DNA of 64,000 nucleotides from Saururus chinensis (lineage: Eukaryota > Streptophyta > Magnoliopsida > Piperales > Saururaceae): contig CP141143.1 of the NCBI GenBank assembly GCA_035235625.1, forward strand, positions 5,066,501 through 5,130,500, in the 5' to 3' direction. Under the pieces are notes generated by a model that worked only from the letters and a program-made list of their open reading frames with translations, ran no database searches and was not told the DNA's origin. Each line of letters starts with the position of its first letter. Position 1 is the stretch's first letter. The position numbers and the translations under genes are program-made. This document shows positions 1 through 13,381 of this stretch, in pieces.

Positions 1-544
1 TTATATTTGCATGTTATAGTTACAATACATTGTTTTGAGGATCACAATAATTATTAGTTGTACACACAAGCTCTATATTAACCTACAGACACTTGTAGTA
101 TGCAAAAGTGAATCCAAATGTCATAGGCTAAATATTATGTCATAGGACATTAAAATACGCAAATCCGAATATGTATAACATATGCAAAAAATGTAAAAAA
201 TTATTATTAAGAAGCGCACTATATACTTGGGGCCTACAAAAAAGTTTGATAAAATATAGTCTTGTGGGATCTTATTTGATAGAACTCATCAAGATTTTTC
301 TAATGATAGGAAGGACATGTGAATCTGTGTTCGAAAATGGAAGATGTAATATTATAAAATTAAAATCAACACACCCTAAAAATAAGCATTATAATTCTAA
401 TATTTTTTGCCTTTTGGAGATTAAGTAGATCAAATAGGGATTAATAGTATAAAATATGGGTTAAATGGTCATAATTCAAAAGTTCTACAATACACTTATT
501 TGGTTCATATAATAAAATAATAATAATAATATGATAATAAAACT
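1..544. other. AT-rich flank, no gene seen
   Basis: No recognisable gene, LTR boundary or target duplication was found here. The gag and protease part of the adjacent gypsy element would be expected in this stretch, but I cannot recognise it. Confidence 0.5.
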
Positions 545-2248
545 CTAATGGTACACATCATGCTTGCCGAAATGCCTAAAGAGCTGCCTCCCATGCAAAG
601 TGTCCAGCATCATATTGACTTCATCCCTAGTTCTAGTTTGCCCAATTTGCCTCATTACAAAATGATTCCGAAAGAGCATAAGATCCTCTAAGAATAAGTT
701 GAAGACTTGCATAAAAGGGGACCTATTAAGGAAAGAATGAGTCCATGTGCAATTGCTGCTGTACCAGACCCAAAAATAGATGGAACATGGAGAATGTGTG
801 CAGATAGTAGGGCTACAAATAAGATGACCATCAAATACATATTTCCCATATGCCTATTAGATGATATATTGGATATGCTAGCGGGTTCTACAATATTTTC
901 TAAGATTAATATGAAAAGTGGGTATCACCAAATAAGAAGATACACCCAGAAGATGAGTGGAAAACAACTTTTATACTAAGGTTGGACTATATGAATGGTT
1001 AGTTATTCCTTTCGGCTTGTCCAATGCTCAAGTACTTTTATAAGGCTCATGAACTTTGTTCTCAAATCATTTATTGGAAGATTTGTAGTCGTCTACTTCG
1101 ATGACATCTTCATTTATAATAGAAGTGAAGAAGATCATCTTCAACACTTAAAAGATGCCCTCACAATCTTGCAGCAAAACACCTTGTATATCAATCTTAA
1201 GAAGTGTGAATTTTTTTACTAACAAGCTAATCTTCCTAGGGTATGTGGTTAGCTTTGCAGGAATTTCAGTAGATGAAGAAAAAGTGAAGGTAATTAGAGA
1301 AAGGCCAACACCCAAATTAGTCTATGAGGTAAGTAGCTTTCATGGTTTAACAACATTTTATAGACGGTTTATAAGAAACTTTAGCTCCCTGGCAGCTCCC
1401 ATTACCGAATGCCTTAAAAAAGGAAATTTCCATTGGACTCCTGAAGTTGCCAAAAGTTTTGATTTGCTGAAAGATTAACTTACAACTGCACATGTCCTTG
1501 CATTGCCAAGTTTTGAAAAATTGTTCAAAGTGGAGTGTGATGCTTCAAGTGTAGGTGTGCGAGCTATTCTCTCTCAAGAGGGGCAGGCCATAGCTTTTTA
1601 TAGCACTGAAGCACGACATAATTGGTCTACCTACATGTAGGAATTTTATGCTACTGTGAAAGCTTTGTGCCATAACCGTCCTTGGCGCCATTATCTGATT
1701 CACAGTGAGTTCATCTTACACACTGATCATCATACTCTGTAATTCATAAACAGTCAGGCAAGGCTGGATAGAATCAAGCCAGATGGATCTCTGAACTTCA
1801 GGAATTCAACTTTATGATTAAACATAAGTCTGGGAAGCTCAATAGAGTAGTTGATGCACTTAGTAGAAAAGTTTTGCTTATGGTTACTTGGCAAAATTTT
1901 GTGATTGGTTTTGAATATATAAGAGACTTATATGCTACATATGAAGATTTTAAGGAATACTATTTGGAATGTCAACAAGGACGACAACAACATGCTGATT
2001 ATACATTGTATGAGGTTATCTCTTTAAGGGAAATAAGCTGTGTGTTCCAAAGAGTTCTCTTCGGCAACATTTAATTCAAAAATTACATCAAGGAAGTTTA
2101 GCTAATCATATGGGACTAGATAATACTCTTCTCCTAGTGCAAGAGAGGTTTCATTGGCCTCATATGAGACAAGCTATTTACCGGTTAGTGCAAAAATGTT
2201 TGATCTGTCGTAGAGCAAAGGGGCATGTGCAAAATACAGGTCTATATC
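545..2248 (+). pseudogene. Ty3/gypsy polyprotein, 5' part (RT, RNase H, integrase zinc finger), broken
   Basis: This is a decayed retrotransposon polyprotein. Reverse transcriptase motifs lie at about 700-1480, including the YFDD catalytic box near 1097-1108, followed by a tether/[10 protein letters not shown] segment at about 1360-1385. RNase H follows (a CDAS-like block near 1538, HTDH near 1720), then ADALSR-like sequence at 1850. An integrase HHCC zinc-binding region spans 2090-2220 (CLICRRAKG). Stops and frameshifts (for example a stop near 691, frame changes near 980, 1220 and 1478) split it into several short reading frames, so it cannot encode a working enzyme. Clade assignment to a Reina-like chromovirus is an inference from overall resemblance. 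Gag and protease are not visible. The reading continues after the insertion at 2249-4671. Confidence 0.9.
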
Positions 2249-2733
2249 TATCACACCCTGGTATTTTTTTGGAAGCATATAAAATTTTTTTTTCACAAAA
2301 ATATCTGAGTTTACCCGGTCCCGCGACTGGAGCCACTCACCTTATGCCATAATATAATAATAATTTTCTATGAACCACAGTCCATGTACAAACACACAAG
2401 AAAAAAATAATGAGAGTTATTACTCATTTTGGTGTGGTAAAATCCTTGAAATCATATCAATAAAACTCGGAATAGGACCTTCTACCCGCACACTAAGTTT
2501 CATCGAGTCCTGCAAAGTCTAGGGGGTGGTGAGTATTTTAAAATACTTAGTAGGGGAGTTTATACGATCAAAAATGAATAAACACATGGCAGTTTCACAA
2601 CACATATCATATGTAATGTTTTTCAATGAAAACAGGGTGTACCTCTCACCCGAAACCACCCCTAGAGCTTCTTCCTATGTATCGAAGATGCTACTAGGGT
2701 TTGCAAGCTCTCATGGCTCATTACAAATGTCTC

Positions 2734-2821
<88 letters not shown>

Positions 2822-4671
2822 GAATTTGTTGCGGGTACAAAGTAGCAACCTCTTACTTCTCCATAGATCACCTCAAAATATTTCGTGCTTGTGGATAAAA
2901 GAGCCACCTGTGCTCATGGGGCGCCAAGATCTAGAGAGTAGAGAGTCTTCCCATGATACTCTCTACCCTAGCGCGCGTAGCCTTGATAGTTGCCCTTCGT
3001 TAGGGGCAAATTAGGGGTCTTGCCCTTCGTTAGGGGCTGACCAGGCTAAAATAGGTACCGTGCATCCGATTCTGAACCGGATTAATTGTGCCCTCATCTA
3101 GTCAACAGAGCTCTATTGGGGCGCCCAACAATAGCTACAGACAACCAAAACACTCATGAATCTCAAACTCATAGTCTTGAGTCCCAAACTCAATTGAAAT
3201 ATCCTAGAGTTCCCATACTCCAAAAAGTCAATGTTTTCTTTTAAAACATTCTATCCCAATATTTCTCCTTTTGAAAATCCTAGCTCCGCCTCTACAAGAC
3301 ATGGGAGCGTCACTATCAATGACTACAAAGGCAAGGTTGGTTGCTCATTCCAATGAGACAGTTACCCATTCTTTGTCTCGCCTTAGTGACTCAATCACCA
3401 TGCTTATACGTCTTTTCAAAAATAATCTTGAGTATCCTCCTTTCAACAAGGACAAGTCCTCTAAAACCGTCTTTCAAATATATTGTATTCATTCGCAATG
3501 AAAACAGTGGTGAAGCTAGTTTGTCGCTATCTCACATGTTCCACCATGTATAATTTATATCAAAATCCACGGATAAACATTTGATCAAACTATTCTATAT
3601 GAGGCAATCATAATGCATGTAGTATAAAATATATCCGCTTCCAGCGGCAAATCATTTGACTAATTGAATATACATAATAACATTATAAATATACGATATA
3701 TAAATTATATTCTATCTCAACGACTAACCATTCAACATATCAGATAAAAGCCCCTACCTGGCTTTTCATGCAAGTTCGAAACCCATAAACCAGACACTAC
3801 GAAATTGGATGTCCACTTCTAGAGGTCTCTAACCAAGAAAATAACCCGGTCACATCCGGCATGCTCAATTTAGGTAAGAACGCCTCTTCAACGAAAGAAA
3901 ACAGACTCCAGAAACTCTTTTATGTGCCCATAGGCTATGGACAAAATTTCCCCTTGCCCTGGGGCGTTTCCCCCATATAGGGTTGCTAACTTGAGAAATG
4001 AATGGTTCCATTGTGTAGAACACTCTCGATTTAGCTAAGAATATTTTTTGAACAGAAGAAAATAGACTTAAAACAAGTGAAAAACGAAGAAAAGAAATTT
4101 GAGAATGAATTTCGAAATGGGAGAGAATGGGTTTATATAGTGGAACGAGTTTGACGTGCGTTTGACATGTGTTAGACACGCGTCACGTATGAAACACATG
4201 TCTGATGCGTGACTGATGCACATCAGATGCACGTCAAACTTTTGACACGCATCAGTTTTCTGATGCGTTGCCACGTGGACACCACGCGGCTTGTGCGCTG
4301 CCACATGGCGACAAAACATTTTTTTATTTTTAAATTTTAAAACATCATATCTTCCTATCCCGAAGTCGAAATTACGCGTTGTTAGTACCGATTGACTCGT
4401 AACAACGAGCCCTTCGAAACTAAACCCACCTGGGTAAGTTATCTTATACTTTTAATGTGGGTCCTACCCATGTAGTATGTTTCCCGAGGTCGTAACTTTC
4501 ACTCCCGACCTCTGTTTCGTACATTCTTAGGTTTGTTACGCTTGTATCACCGAGCTTTATCATAACCAAATAAAAACTATCCAAATATCTGCCTCTAAAT
4601 AATTAATTAAAAACTTATAAAATAATTTTATTAGAGGCAAGAAATTATACCAAAAATTTGCGATTGTTACA
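2249..4671 (+). mobile_element. Solo-LTR-like insertion (2423 bp) inside the gypsy integrase
   Basis: The element starts TATCACACCC and ends GATTGTTACA. It is flanked on both sides by ATATC (2244-2248 and 4672-4676), an exact 5-bp target duplication. Removing it rejoins the integrase reading of the surrounding gypsy element. There is no internal coding region and no second LTR, so it is best read as a solo LTR left by recombination. Strand is inferred from the TGTCACACCC-type terminus common to plant gypsy LTRs, here with TG changed to TA. Its right third resembles 16335-16480 in the 13.4-kb element. Short reading frames inside it are not convincing genes. Confidence 0.85.
2736..2815. repeat. 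(TA)n microsatellite, about 80 bp
   Basis: Uninterrupted TA dinucleotide run inside the LTR-like insertion. It generates spurious open frames of alternating Ile-Tyr. Confidence 0.98.
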
Positions 4672-5618
4672 ATATCTTCCATTACTAGTTTTAGTTGCAC
4701 CTTGGCAGGATATATTTATGGACTTAATATTAGGCCTTCAAAGGACCAAATGAGGATTGGACTCCATCTTTGTTGTGGTGGATCGATACTCTAAAATACT
4801 CATTTTATTCCTTGCAAAAAGACTATTGATGCTACAAATATCATTGTCTTGTTCTTTAACTATGTAGTTCGAATCCATGGGGTTCCAAAATCACCTTAGG
4901 TTGTGATAGCAAGTTCCTTAGTCATTTTTGGCGTGCACTATGGTGAAGGTTGGATACAAAGCTTCACTTCAGCAGCTCATGCCATCCCCAAACTGATGGG
5001 TAAACCGAAGTAGTAAACAAATCCTTAGGTAATCTCTTACATTGTCTATATGGAACTCACCCAAAATAGTGAAATGACTGTCTTGCTCAAGCTGAGTTTA
5101 CTTATAATTCAAGTGTTAACGTAACAACGGAAAATTTTCATTTTGCAATTATATATGGTTATACTCCAACTCAACCGCTGGACATGCTGCCAAATCCCAA
5201 ACAAAAAGGAGATAGCATAACTGCCAACAACACCTTGGAAAAGTTTGAGCCAAATCCCAAACAAAAAGGAGAAAGCTTAGCTGCTAACAACACCTTGGAA
5301 AAGTTTGAGCAACTCCATACAGAGATTGTGCAGAAACTACAAGAATCTAATGTTGCTTATAATAAAAACCCTGATTTGAAACATAGACAGAAGGTGTATA
5401 ATGTCAGCGACCAAGTAATGGTTCACTTGCGAAAGGAAAGATTTCCTGCAAGAACCTATCACAAGTTACGTGACAAGAAGTTGGGTCCTTACTCAATTCT
5501 CAAGCGGTTAAATGACAATGCTTACATCATCAATCTTCCTCCTCATCTTGCTATTTTTAAACCTTTATTTAATGTTGCAGATCTATCATATCATTATGCT
5601 CCTGTTGATGAGTTTTGA
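4672..5618 (+). pseudogene. Ty3/gypsy integrase core and C-terminal part, broken
   Basis: This is the continuation of the element interrupted at 2249. It opens with the sequence that precedes the integrase catalytic core (APWQDI-like at about 4690-4715), and the core remains recognisable to about 5100 with internal stops. The final open frame, 5184-5618 (144 codons), holds the integrase C-terminal region with a GPY/F-type motif (LGPYSILKRL, near 5485-5515). It ends at a stop just before the polypurine tract. No chromodomain is evident after the GPY/F motif. The frame contains a 20-codon in-frame duplication (5191-5310). Confidence 0.85.
5191..5310 (+). repeat. 60-bp tandem duplication, two copies, in frame
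   Basis: Positions 5191-5250 and 5251-5310 are near-identical. They encode two consecutive copies of a PNPKQKG...NNTLEKFE segment in the integrase C-terminal frame. Confidence 0.95.
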
Positions 5619-5655
5619 GGTATTCTAGCTCGTGGACAAACTTCTTTAAAGGGGG

Positions 5656-6161
5656 TGATGGAGGAGAATATTTTGGTTAAATGTGTATAATTAATTAAAT
5701 ACCCTTAGATATCACTGAAAGCCAAAAAAGTCTAAGAGTCGACAATGATGTTTTGGCCATTACATATCACTGGGATTCTTCTGATTAATGGAAACAAAAG
5801 CTTGTGCTCCCGCCAAAACTCTTCCATTGGAGATACATCGTGGATGTCAACTATAAATACCAAAGCTCAAGAGGGAAAATGGGGTCTGGCATTTTGAATT
5901 TGAAGGAACTCCGTCAATTTTGGATTTGGGAAGAATGAGTTCTGCTCTTGTGGATTCAAGAGACTAAAACTTGTGGTTTCAAGTTGTAAGTTTGTTTGTT
6001 TGAATGGACAGTTTGCTCAATCGATTTGTTTTTGTATTTGGTTGAATTCTGTACTGGCAGCCCGCTAAGGGTTTGAAAAAATTCCTGCTATTCTTCTATT
6101 GGTTTAGCTAGTTAATTGTTTTGAAGAAATTCTTGTGTAATTGTGCTTCCGAGTTGCATCA
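5656..6161 (+). mobile_element. 3' LTR of the decayed gypsy element
   Basis: A polypurine tract (AAAGGGGG, 5648-5655) directly precedes TGATGGAGGA, and the segment ends TTGCATCA, giving TG...CA termini and 506 bp. A TATA-box candidate TATAAATA sits at 5852-5859. The matching 5' LTR is not in the window, so the right boundary rests on the terminal dinucleotide only. Confidence 0.7.
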
Positions 6162-6380
6162 AAAGGTGACATTTGTTTTTTAACACCAGAAAGTAGTTTA
6201 AACCATGATGATAAGAATTGCTTATTTGAGAAGGACAATGATATTTTTACACACTATTTTTTTACATCCTGACACATTAGATAATTGTAGGTAAGACCTG
6301 TGATTTTCCGTTCAAGAAGGCACCTAAAAGAGGCAAACCGTAAAGCAGACAAACGTGTGCCAACCACCCATTCTCGCCAG

Positions 6381-8743
6381 TCATGCATATGGCTCACGAG
6401 ACGACCTTCTCTTTCTTGTTTCTGATGAGGTGGGCACTACCTCCTCATGGGTGCTCCCCTCCTGCCGTACTATACCATCAGTGTAATCTGTTCCTACTGT
6501 TACATCTTCTTTGCCCTCGTCATCCAGCAGGATGGACTGTTGGTAGAATTTAACGACCACAATCAAGATGAAGACTGCAGCGGAAGCAGGATCAAGATAA
6601 AAAGTTGCAGTACAGAGCTGTAAAGAATTGTGATATCCGACCGAGAGAAGAAAATTTAATTTACCGGCCCATATTCGAGCAATAACAGAAGACAAGTTCC
6701 AGATGACAGTAAAAACTGCAGCAGCTACAGCCTTTTTGTGAGTGCAAGAATCCCAGGCGTCGCGAAAGCGTCTGATCCAAAACTTCCCTGCAAATGTCAA
6801 TGGCCAGTTTCTTATGATCACAGTCGTTAAGCAAGACGACCCCACTAGCTTAATTTGTGGTCATTCTGTTTACCGTAAGCAGACAGTTGAGTAGAATACG
6901 CTCGGTATATTTTCGGAATGGTGAAGGCGCCGAAAAATGCTGCAGACGACCAGGCAAAGTACGCATTTCAGTTTTACCTTGACTTATCAAGTGATAATTC
7001 AAAACTGTTCATCGGTTCTAAAGGAAAAACGAAAGGCAACACTGATTTTTGTTCCTTCCTCTGGACTAAATTTGGTTACAATTAGCTTACCCAATTTGGT
7101 CATAGCCCAGATGGTGATGGAGCTTCCACAGCGAGCCAAAATATACAAGACTATCGCCAACTGCGACGCCCAAAGTAAGCTTACAATCTTAAGAAAGTAG
7201 AAAATTAGAGTTTCACAGATCAACAGAAGTACAACAGTCGTAAATTACCTTGACGGTTGTTGCTGGGTCGCCCGAGAAAAGGGTTTTGAGTGTGAGCAGA
7301 ATCTCATTCAAGTAAGGGAGGATCATTCTCACCAGCCATATTGCTTCTCTTTCGCCTATCATGTTCTTATGTAATTCCTCAAAGTCTGCAGTTCCCCTGT
7401 TAATTTATATGAGCAAAAGAAATAAAAGGTCAGGATGGTTACACAAGCAACATTCAGATTTTTTTACGCTAGCTGTAGTTTACCTCAACAGAATCGATCT
7501 ACGGATAAAAGCTACGGAGAGATATATCAGGCCCATGTAGGAAATTACTGAAACAAAGCTGCACCCAGTAAGACGTTCTCAAAAGAATTAGACGTTTGTT
7601 TTCTGCTGTCACCTGGGTCAAACTCTCTTCTCTGTCTGATCATAAAATTTCTAACCTGAAGTTGAGATCCTCGGCAAAGGAGGAAGAAATTATGATGAAT
7701 GACCCGAACCCGAACATCAATGCTGACTTTGAAATGTCTTTCCACATTACTAGATCGACTGAATTTGAAAATAATAAAAAAAAAAAGATTTAATTACAAG
7801 ACGAAGATCACGTCAGACCAAGCTGAATTACACTTGTAACTCATCTGACTCACCCAAGGTTTGCATCTTGCTCTGTATCTCTGATTTGCTCACAAATGAA
7901 TCTTCCTCGGCAAAAACTAGAAGCAGAAGGGAGAAATTGAATTATCAACTGTAGAATAGGACATGTCAAGCTGAATTGCGTTTAAAATTCTAGAAACTTA
8001 CCCCAATTTTCCGCCTCAGTTTCTACCGTGAGTTTGTTCTCGCATGCTTCTTCCGCGACAGGAGCTGAAAACAGGATAAGAAGATTAAGAATTGATGAAG
8101 AGTCTCAGATTCAACTATTCATTTCAGTTAGGAGAAGAAAAAATTCGGTGTTCTTACTCGGAGTTGGTGGTGGTTTTACAAGATCTCGATCAACAGATGG
8201 ATGTTCCACCGTCGTTAATGGCTCCTTGCTTGCAGTTGGCGGGATCTCGAAAGGAACATGATCCTGCTCCACTTCCATCACCGAATTCATTTCCTTCACA
8301 TCATATTTGTCTGCCTCTTTCTCTTCTTCCAAGGCTTCCCCTTCCTCCTCCTCCTCCTCCTCTTCTTTTTCGTTGCCTTCATCTTTCACCGAAGTGCTTG
8401 GTCTCGTTTGAGCCGCATTGCTCAGTGTGTTTGGAATTTTGTTATCCCTGCAGACAATTAATGCTTTACAATGCTCCTCAGAAGCAGAAACTCTTTGTGA
8501 ATCCGATCTCGTCTTCCTCAGCTGATTTGGGAATTCATTCCCTTCAGGTCTCTGTGTCCTCCTTCCAACAACTACATCGCTCTGGTTTCGCTTCATCCGG
8601 CGATGGGAATTATCTTCTTCCTGAATGTCGGCGCCATTCAATACCTTGATCCTTCCCTTCCCTTGGTCAAGCTTCGTGCGACTATTCCACCCTGGAGCGG
8701 TTCCATCCCTAGGCCTCGTCCGCTCCTTTCTTCCCACCGGCAT
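6381..8743 (-). CDS. RTNLB21-like: Reticulon-like protein, B21 type, 10 exons, 496 aa
   Basis: Endoplasmic-reticulum membrane protein whose reticulon homology domain is expected to bend or tubulate ER membrane. Exons, 5' to 3': 8743-8158, 8064-8002, 7916-7854, 7758-7656, 7558-7484, 7396-7249, 7160-7091, 6939-6874, 6787-6665, 6574-6381. All introns are GT-AG and phases agree throughout. The long N-terminus (about 237 aa) is basic near its start (NSRTKLDQGKGRIKVLNG) and has a Glu-rich tract (8335-8375). The reticulon domain runs from about residue 238 (VDLVMWKDISKSAL) to 447 (VVVKFYQQS) with two long hydrophobic regions. The motifs LARCGSSITIW and RFRDAWDSCTHKKAV are those of the long plant RTNLB17-22 subgroup. 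The last 50 residues end in an Arg-rich tail. Exon 5 uses the TGCAG acceptor at 7559-7563; the nearer TTTCAG would break the frame. Subfamily number is from memory; family is certain. Confidence 0.93.
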
Positions 8744-8772
8744 CTCCCCCTCGCCCCTGTGCTCCTGTCCAA

Positions 8773-8790
8773 TTATAAGCCCACGATCAT
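8773..8790 (-). promoter_or_regulatory. Candidate 5-codon upstream ORF before the reticulon-like gene
   Basis: An ATG at 8790 opens a frame reading MIVGL then stop, ending 29 nt before the main ATG at 8743. If it lies in the 5' leader it could reduce initiation at the main start. The transcription start is unknown. Confidence 0.35.
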
Positions 8791-8803
8791 GGCAGAGATA
8801 AAG

Positions 8804-11800
8804 TATCTCGGCTCTGCACTGCAGAAAGAGAAGCCCCTTCTGCCTAATCTATATCTCAGACCTCTACACTTGTAGTACTGCTTAGCAACTTTAATGATGC
8901 TATCTGCAGCTTTAATCCACGAGGAAGAGTGCTAATGCGTGGTAAAGAAAAAGCATGAAACTGCGTCTTAGGAGAGTATAAAGGAAAGAAAATGTTGAAG
9001 AGGAGAGCTTGGCTTTTATTCCGACTGTACGATGAGAGAGAATTTATTTGTTAAATGTGGGATCCTACTCCTCGGCTTCTGGATAGAGAGGGGATACATC
9101 TACTGCAAAGGAGGCATGTCTTCCGAGGCATGGGAAGGTGATGAATCTCATCACATGCAAAAACGAACCGGTTGGTGAGATGAATAAAATGTCTATTTGT
9201 TTAATGGACTTTTGTCTGCTAGTAGTAGACTGGTAGACCTAATGTACAAGGTAAACGGTTAGAAATCAGGAAAAGCCATGGGACATTTTGTCAAGACTTC
9301 AACCCAGCCTGCCAAGTGACTAGGGACCAGTAACTAAGTGACAAGAACCATCCTAAAACTGCTCAAAATGTAAAATACCAACGGGCTCGATTCCAGAATG
9401 AAATGGTGTAGACATTCTCAAATGGGTCGATCTTAGAACAATTAGGAATGCCATGTATGAAGACGACTCACTTTGGCCTTGTGGGTTAAGCACAATAATT
9501 GATTCGGCCAATTTCAAGTTTCAACCAATAAGCATACGAATTAAGTCGCTGAACATTGGCTAGGTACAGGGATTAGTGCATAATGAAACATATGGATTTG
9601 GTAGGGCGTCACGTCGAGATTTACTTTGTTGGGGCGAATCATGCTATAATGGCATCATATGAAGGATTCGTTTTTGCGGCGGGACCTGCAAGGAAAGTAT
9701 CCGAGATCAGGGCTTGGACGCTAGTAAAACTAGAAAGTGCCTTCATCTTTCAACTTGTAGCTGCAGCAAACTGCAGACTGATTTCAGTAGACGACAAGGA
9801 TGGTCGAGAAGCAATTCGAGTCTGAACCCAGCCTGTGTCCCACAAGTCCGAGTAATTACCTTGCAAAACATGTAACTGATTGTTGGTGCCGGCCGCTTTC
9901 TTCTACGGCACGTGACCTAGTAAACAAAGAGATAAAGAGTTAGCGGTGTGGGCCGTGCGGCCCCGTGGGAATTTGCATTGCCAACCTCTCAAGCAACAAT
10001 GATCTGTGGAGGTGTAAATCCCTTGCACTGCAGCAAAACAAATGCGAGTATCAACATGAGGTAAACAGGAAATCATTGATTGTGGCGTGGAAGAAGACTT
10101 TACCTGTTTTGTTTATTTATTTGTAATTATTGTTTATGCTACAAACTTACTGCACTACTATTTCCTAGTGATCATCGTGTTGGATAACAACATAAGAAAT
10201 TTTAGCTGAGATGAGATCACGGCTCGGCCGTTTGTTGGAGAGTTGTTCGCCTAATTTGGTTGCGTTTTGCAACACTCAATTGGAAGTCAAAGCCAGGGGG
10301 GACCACACTTTAGTGGGGGCGAGGGGCTGGGGAGCACAAGGTATCTTGTTTTGTAAGACAATTCAGCACATACAATTCCCTGTTTTACATTGGGATATTG
10401 TATAGAAAATACACAAAGAATGAGGCTATATGTACCTCAATAATCCCTTCTTTGCCCCAATAACCTCATAAATCCTTTTATGAATTTACAAGTAAAATGG
10501 GGTACTAAAGGGATTATTAGGATATATATAGCCTCATTCATACACATATTTGATATAGATAATAACATTTCTACACCCCTTTCTCTATAGGCATTATTCT
10601 ACTTATAATTTAGATAAAGAAAGTAATTGTCAAGTTGGATTCACTTTTCCTATTTAATTAAAAGTGGTGTAAATCCTATAAGGTAAAAAAAAATAAGTAT
10701 ATAAATATTATTTTTTATATGATATTTCATTAGAACTAAATGGAGAGGGATGGGAAATTTGCCAAATAAGTTACCTACATAGCATAAATATGGGAGAAAA
10801 CTAAGTTCTAGTAACTAGTTAAGGTTTAAGATGGTAATTATCTCATTTCATAGGAAGCGATTTACCAAAGTGGCCATGAAATATATATTTTTACACAAAA
10901 TAGTAAGTAATATTAAAAATAACCCTACATACATGTGAACCTTCATACTCCTTTTGATTTTACTAACCCACTGATTGCATTTGTCAATAGTTTTGGCTCC
11001 AACTCCGTTACCTTGCCGCCATATATATTCCTTAAACTATTGACTTTGTCGCCTCAGTCACCGACTCTACCATCAACTCCACTTTTTCAGCCTCCTTCTC
11101 CTCCTCTGTCATCTCTTCCACCTCCCCTACTTGACCACCACCTCCTCCTCTTCCTCTACTCTTTCTCTTTCCCCTCCTCGATCACCTCTTCATCCTCCTT
11201 TTCATAACCTAACAAGACCTACCTCAAACTAACCAAATGAGCTATTAAATATTTATTTTCTTTTCTCTATAAGTTTAATTTTTAAAAATAAACTCATATA
11301 CATGTTAAACTACTCAAAATTAATAGTAATTTTTATTTTAACTTTATTCTAAGCTTTTTTCAATGTCATACAAAATAAGCAATCAACAATGGATACTCGA
11401 TATCTAACAAACAAATTTATTGTAGTAAAGGTGACATGACCCAAGTTTTTACTCCAAAACTTAAATAAAAACAAAACAAAATTTGCACGCATTGCAAAGA
11501 AGGAATTGTCCATAACCATTACATCAAATTTTCATTTCCAAGGAATTACATTATTTGTGTATAATTACATAAAGATAAAAAAAGTAATACTTTATAAGTC
11601 ATCCATTAGATAAATTAACTAAAGTCCTACGAGTCCGGTATTAGATCTTCAAATGCTTCTCAAACTCTCCCAAACAATTCTGTACTAACTTCACTCCTAG
11701 GCATACCCCTCTCATTTCATATCAAAGATGGCATAATCCTTACACTTAAAGTAGAGATATTGATGGGTTTATTAATACCTCCTAAAGCCCATTAACTTAA

Positions 11801-13376
11801 TTAAAGACAAAAACCACCGACTCACTAATGATATAAATGGCAATTGACACCCTTTTACATATCAAAGCTAACCAAAGCTAAATAAAAGCTAGGTGGGACC
11901 CATAATGGGGCACAATCCCTAGATCGGGACATGACATAAGCTTAAGCATGCGTTCTTAAAAGAAGGTGCAAAATACAAAAACACATCTAATCCACATCAT
12001 TCAACTCGCACAAGAAAGGTATACCTCGTGATTAAAGGAAAATAACAAAGACAATGATAGTTAGGACCAGTTGAATAAAAAGTAGTACTTCAAATAGTTT
12101 GAGAAGCCTGGAGAATCACAATTGAGCCTTAGTTGAGTTCAAAAACATGCTTTGTTAGGTAAGGGAGTTTGATATATTTTTGGATTTTAGACTATTTTGC
12201 CCAATGCCTTTTATGTTATCCCCAATATTACCTATGCCTTTTTTTGTCAATACCATGCCATTTTCATAATTTTTCTGATGGAGCCTATATGTATTTCAAA
12301 ATATCACAAAAATAAGTGTTATACCCTCAATATCTCGTAAAGTGGGTCCGCTTGCCTATTTTATTCGCTACAACTTCCCAATGTTATATTTTGCATTTTG
12401 AATTTAGAATTGTGCAATTTTGGTGGCATTCGATTTGTCTCATTGAGCTTAATCAAATAAGCACTCATATGAGGTCATTATTTTGTATTTTTTAGTGGAT
12501 ATAAGACACATTGCTTAGGGTTGTAAGTTGTACTGTTAATGTTGTTTCTTGTGATCCTAGACTTATTAGAATCGGTTACTAGAGCACTATGAGATGAAGG
12601 ATACCTTTTGAAGTAGTTGTCATCAACAAAGATTCTAAACAATAGTTACAAATTTATTACTTTGTTATCATGAGTACTAGATGTAATTAGTTTAATGGGT
12701 CCACCTCCATAATAATCTTTTACTGAATTCTCTCTATGACCTTAAATATGGATTCTGATTTTTAAGTACAAATTTATAATTAACTACTTTAAATATAAAT
12801 GTAGACATAATTAAGTTAATGGAATCCATTAGCATAATTATCTCTGAATTTTCTCTTTAAATATTGAAGAAAGCAACCATAATTTTAAGCACTTGAATCA
12901 TTCTAGGCTGACATTGAACTCCATATAGGATGAGCTAATACGTATGCAAGAAAAAATAGTTCATTTTGGAAAACAAAATGAAACACTTAATATGAGACAA
13001 AGGGAGTATTCAACAACTAAGTTCAAGATAGTTCGAACTATTATCCAAGATCAAGTATCCCGTCCTAACTACTAATAGGGCTTTAATTTAGATGTTGGAA
13101 TACTTCAATCAGAAGACCGATATGCCAAACTTAACAAAAAAAAGGTCAAAATATCATGAGGAAAAATGATTATAACCAAAATTAGATTTGTAAAGAGGAA
13201 ACTAGACATTTCATCTAAGAACCGAATGAAAGTAAGCTAGGAAAAAAAAGATAACATATGAATGGTGAAAGCATAAAATAGAAACCATGATGATCCACAA
13301 TTTGAGGGGAGCATGTTTGGCCTTTAGAATGTCTAGGATATCAAAAGTGTCCCTCGAAATTTGATCCAACTAAATC
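8804..13376. other. Intergenic, AT-rich, no gene recognised
   Basis: Several short open frames (for example 9583-9825 and 10211-10405) show no recognisable domain and no supporting splice structure. A CCTCCT-rich low-complexity patch lies at 11090-11205. An inverted repeat is listed separately at 10419-10538. Confidence 0.6.
10419..10538. repeat. Short inverted repeat (MITE-like hairpin)
   Basis: Arms 10419-10449 and 10508-10538 are inverted and match at about 27 of 31 positions, starting AATGAGGCTATA. They are separated by about 58 bp. No clear target duplication was identified. Confidence 0.65.
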
Positions 13377-13381
13377 CTAAG

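Noticed and set aside
2526-3014. 162-codon open frame with Ile-Tyr run
   Set aside because: It is opened by the TA microsatellite inside an LTR-like insertion.
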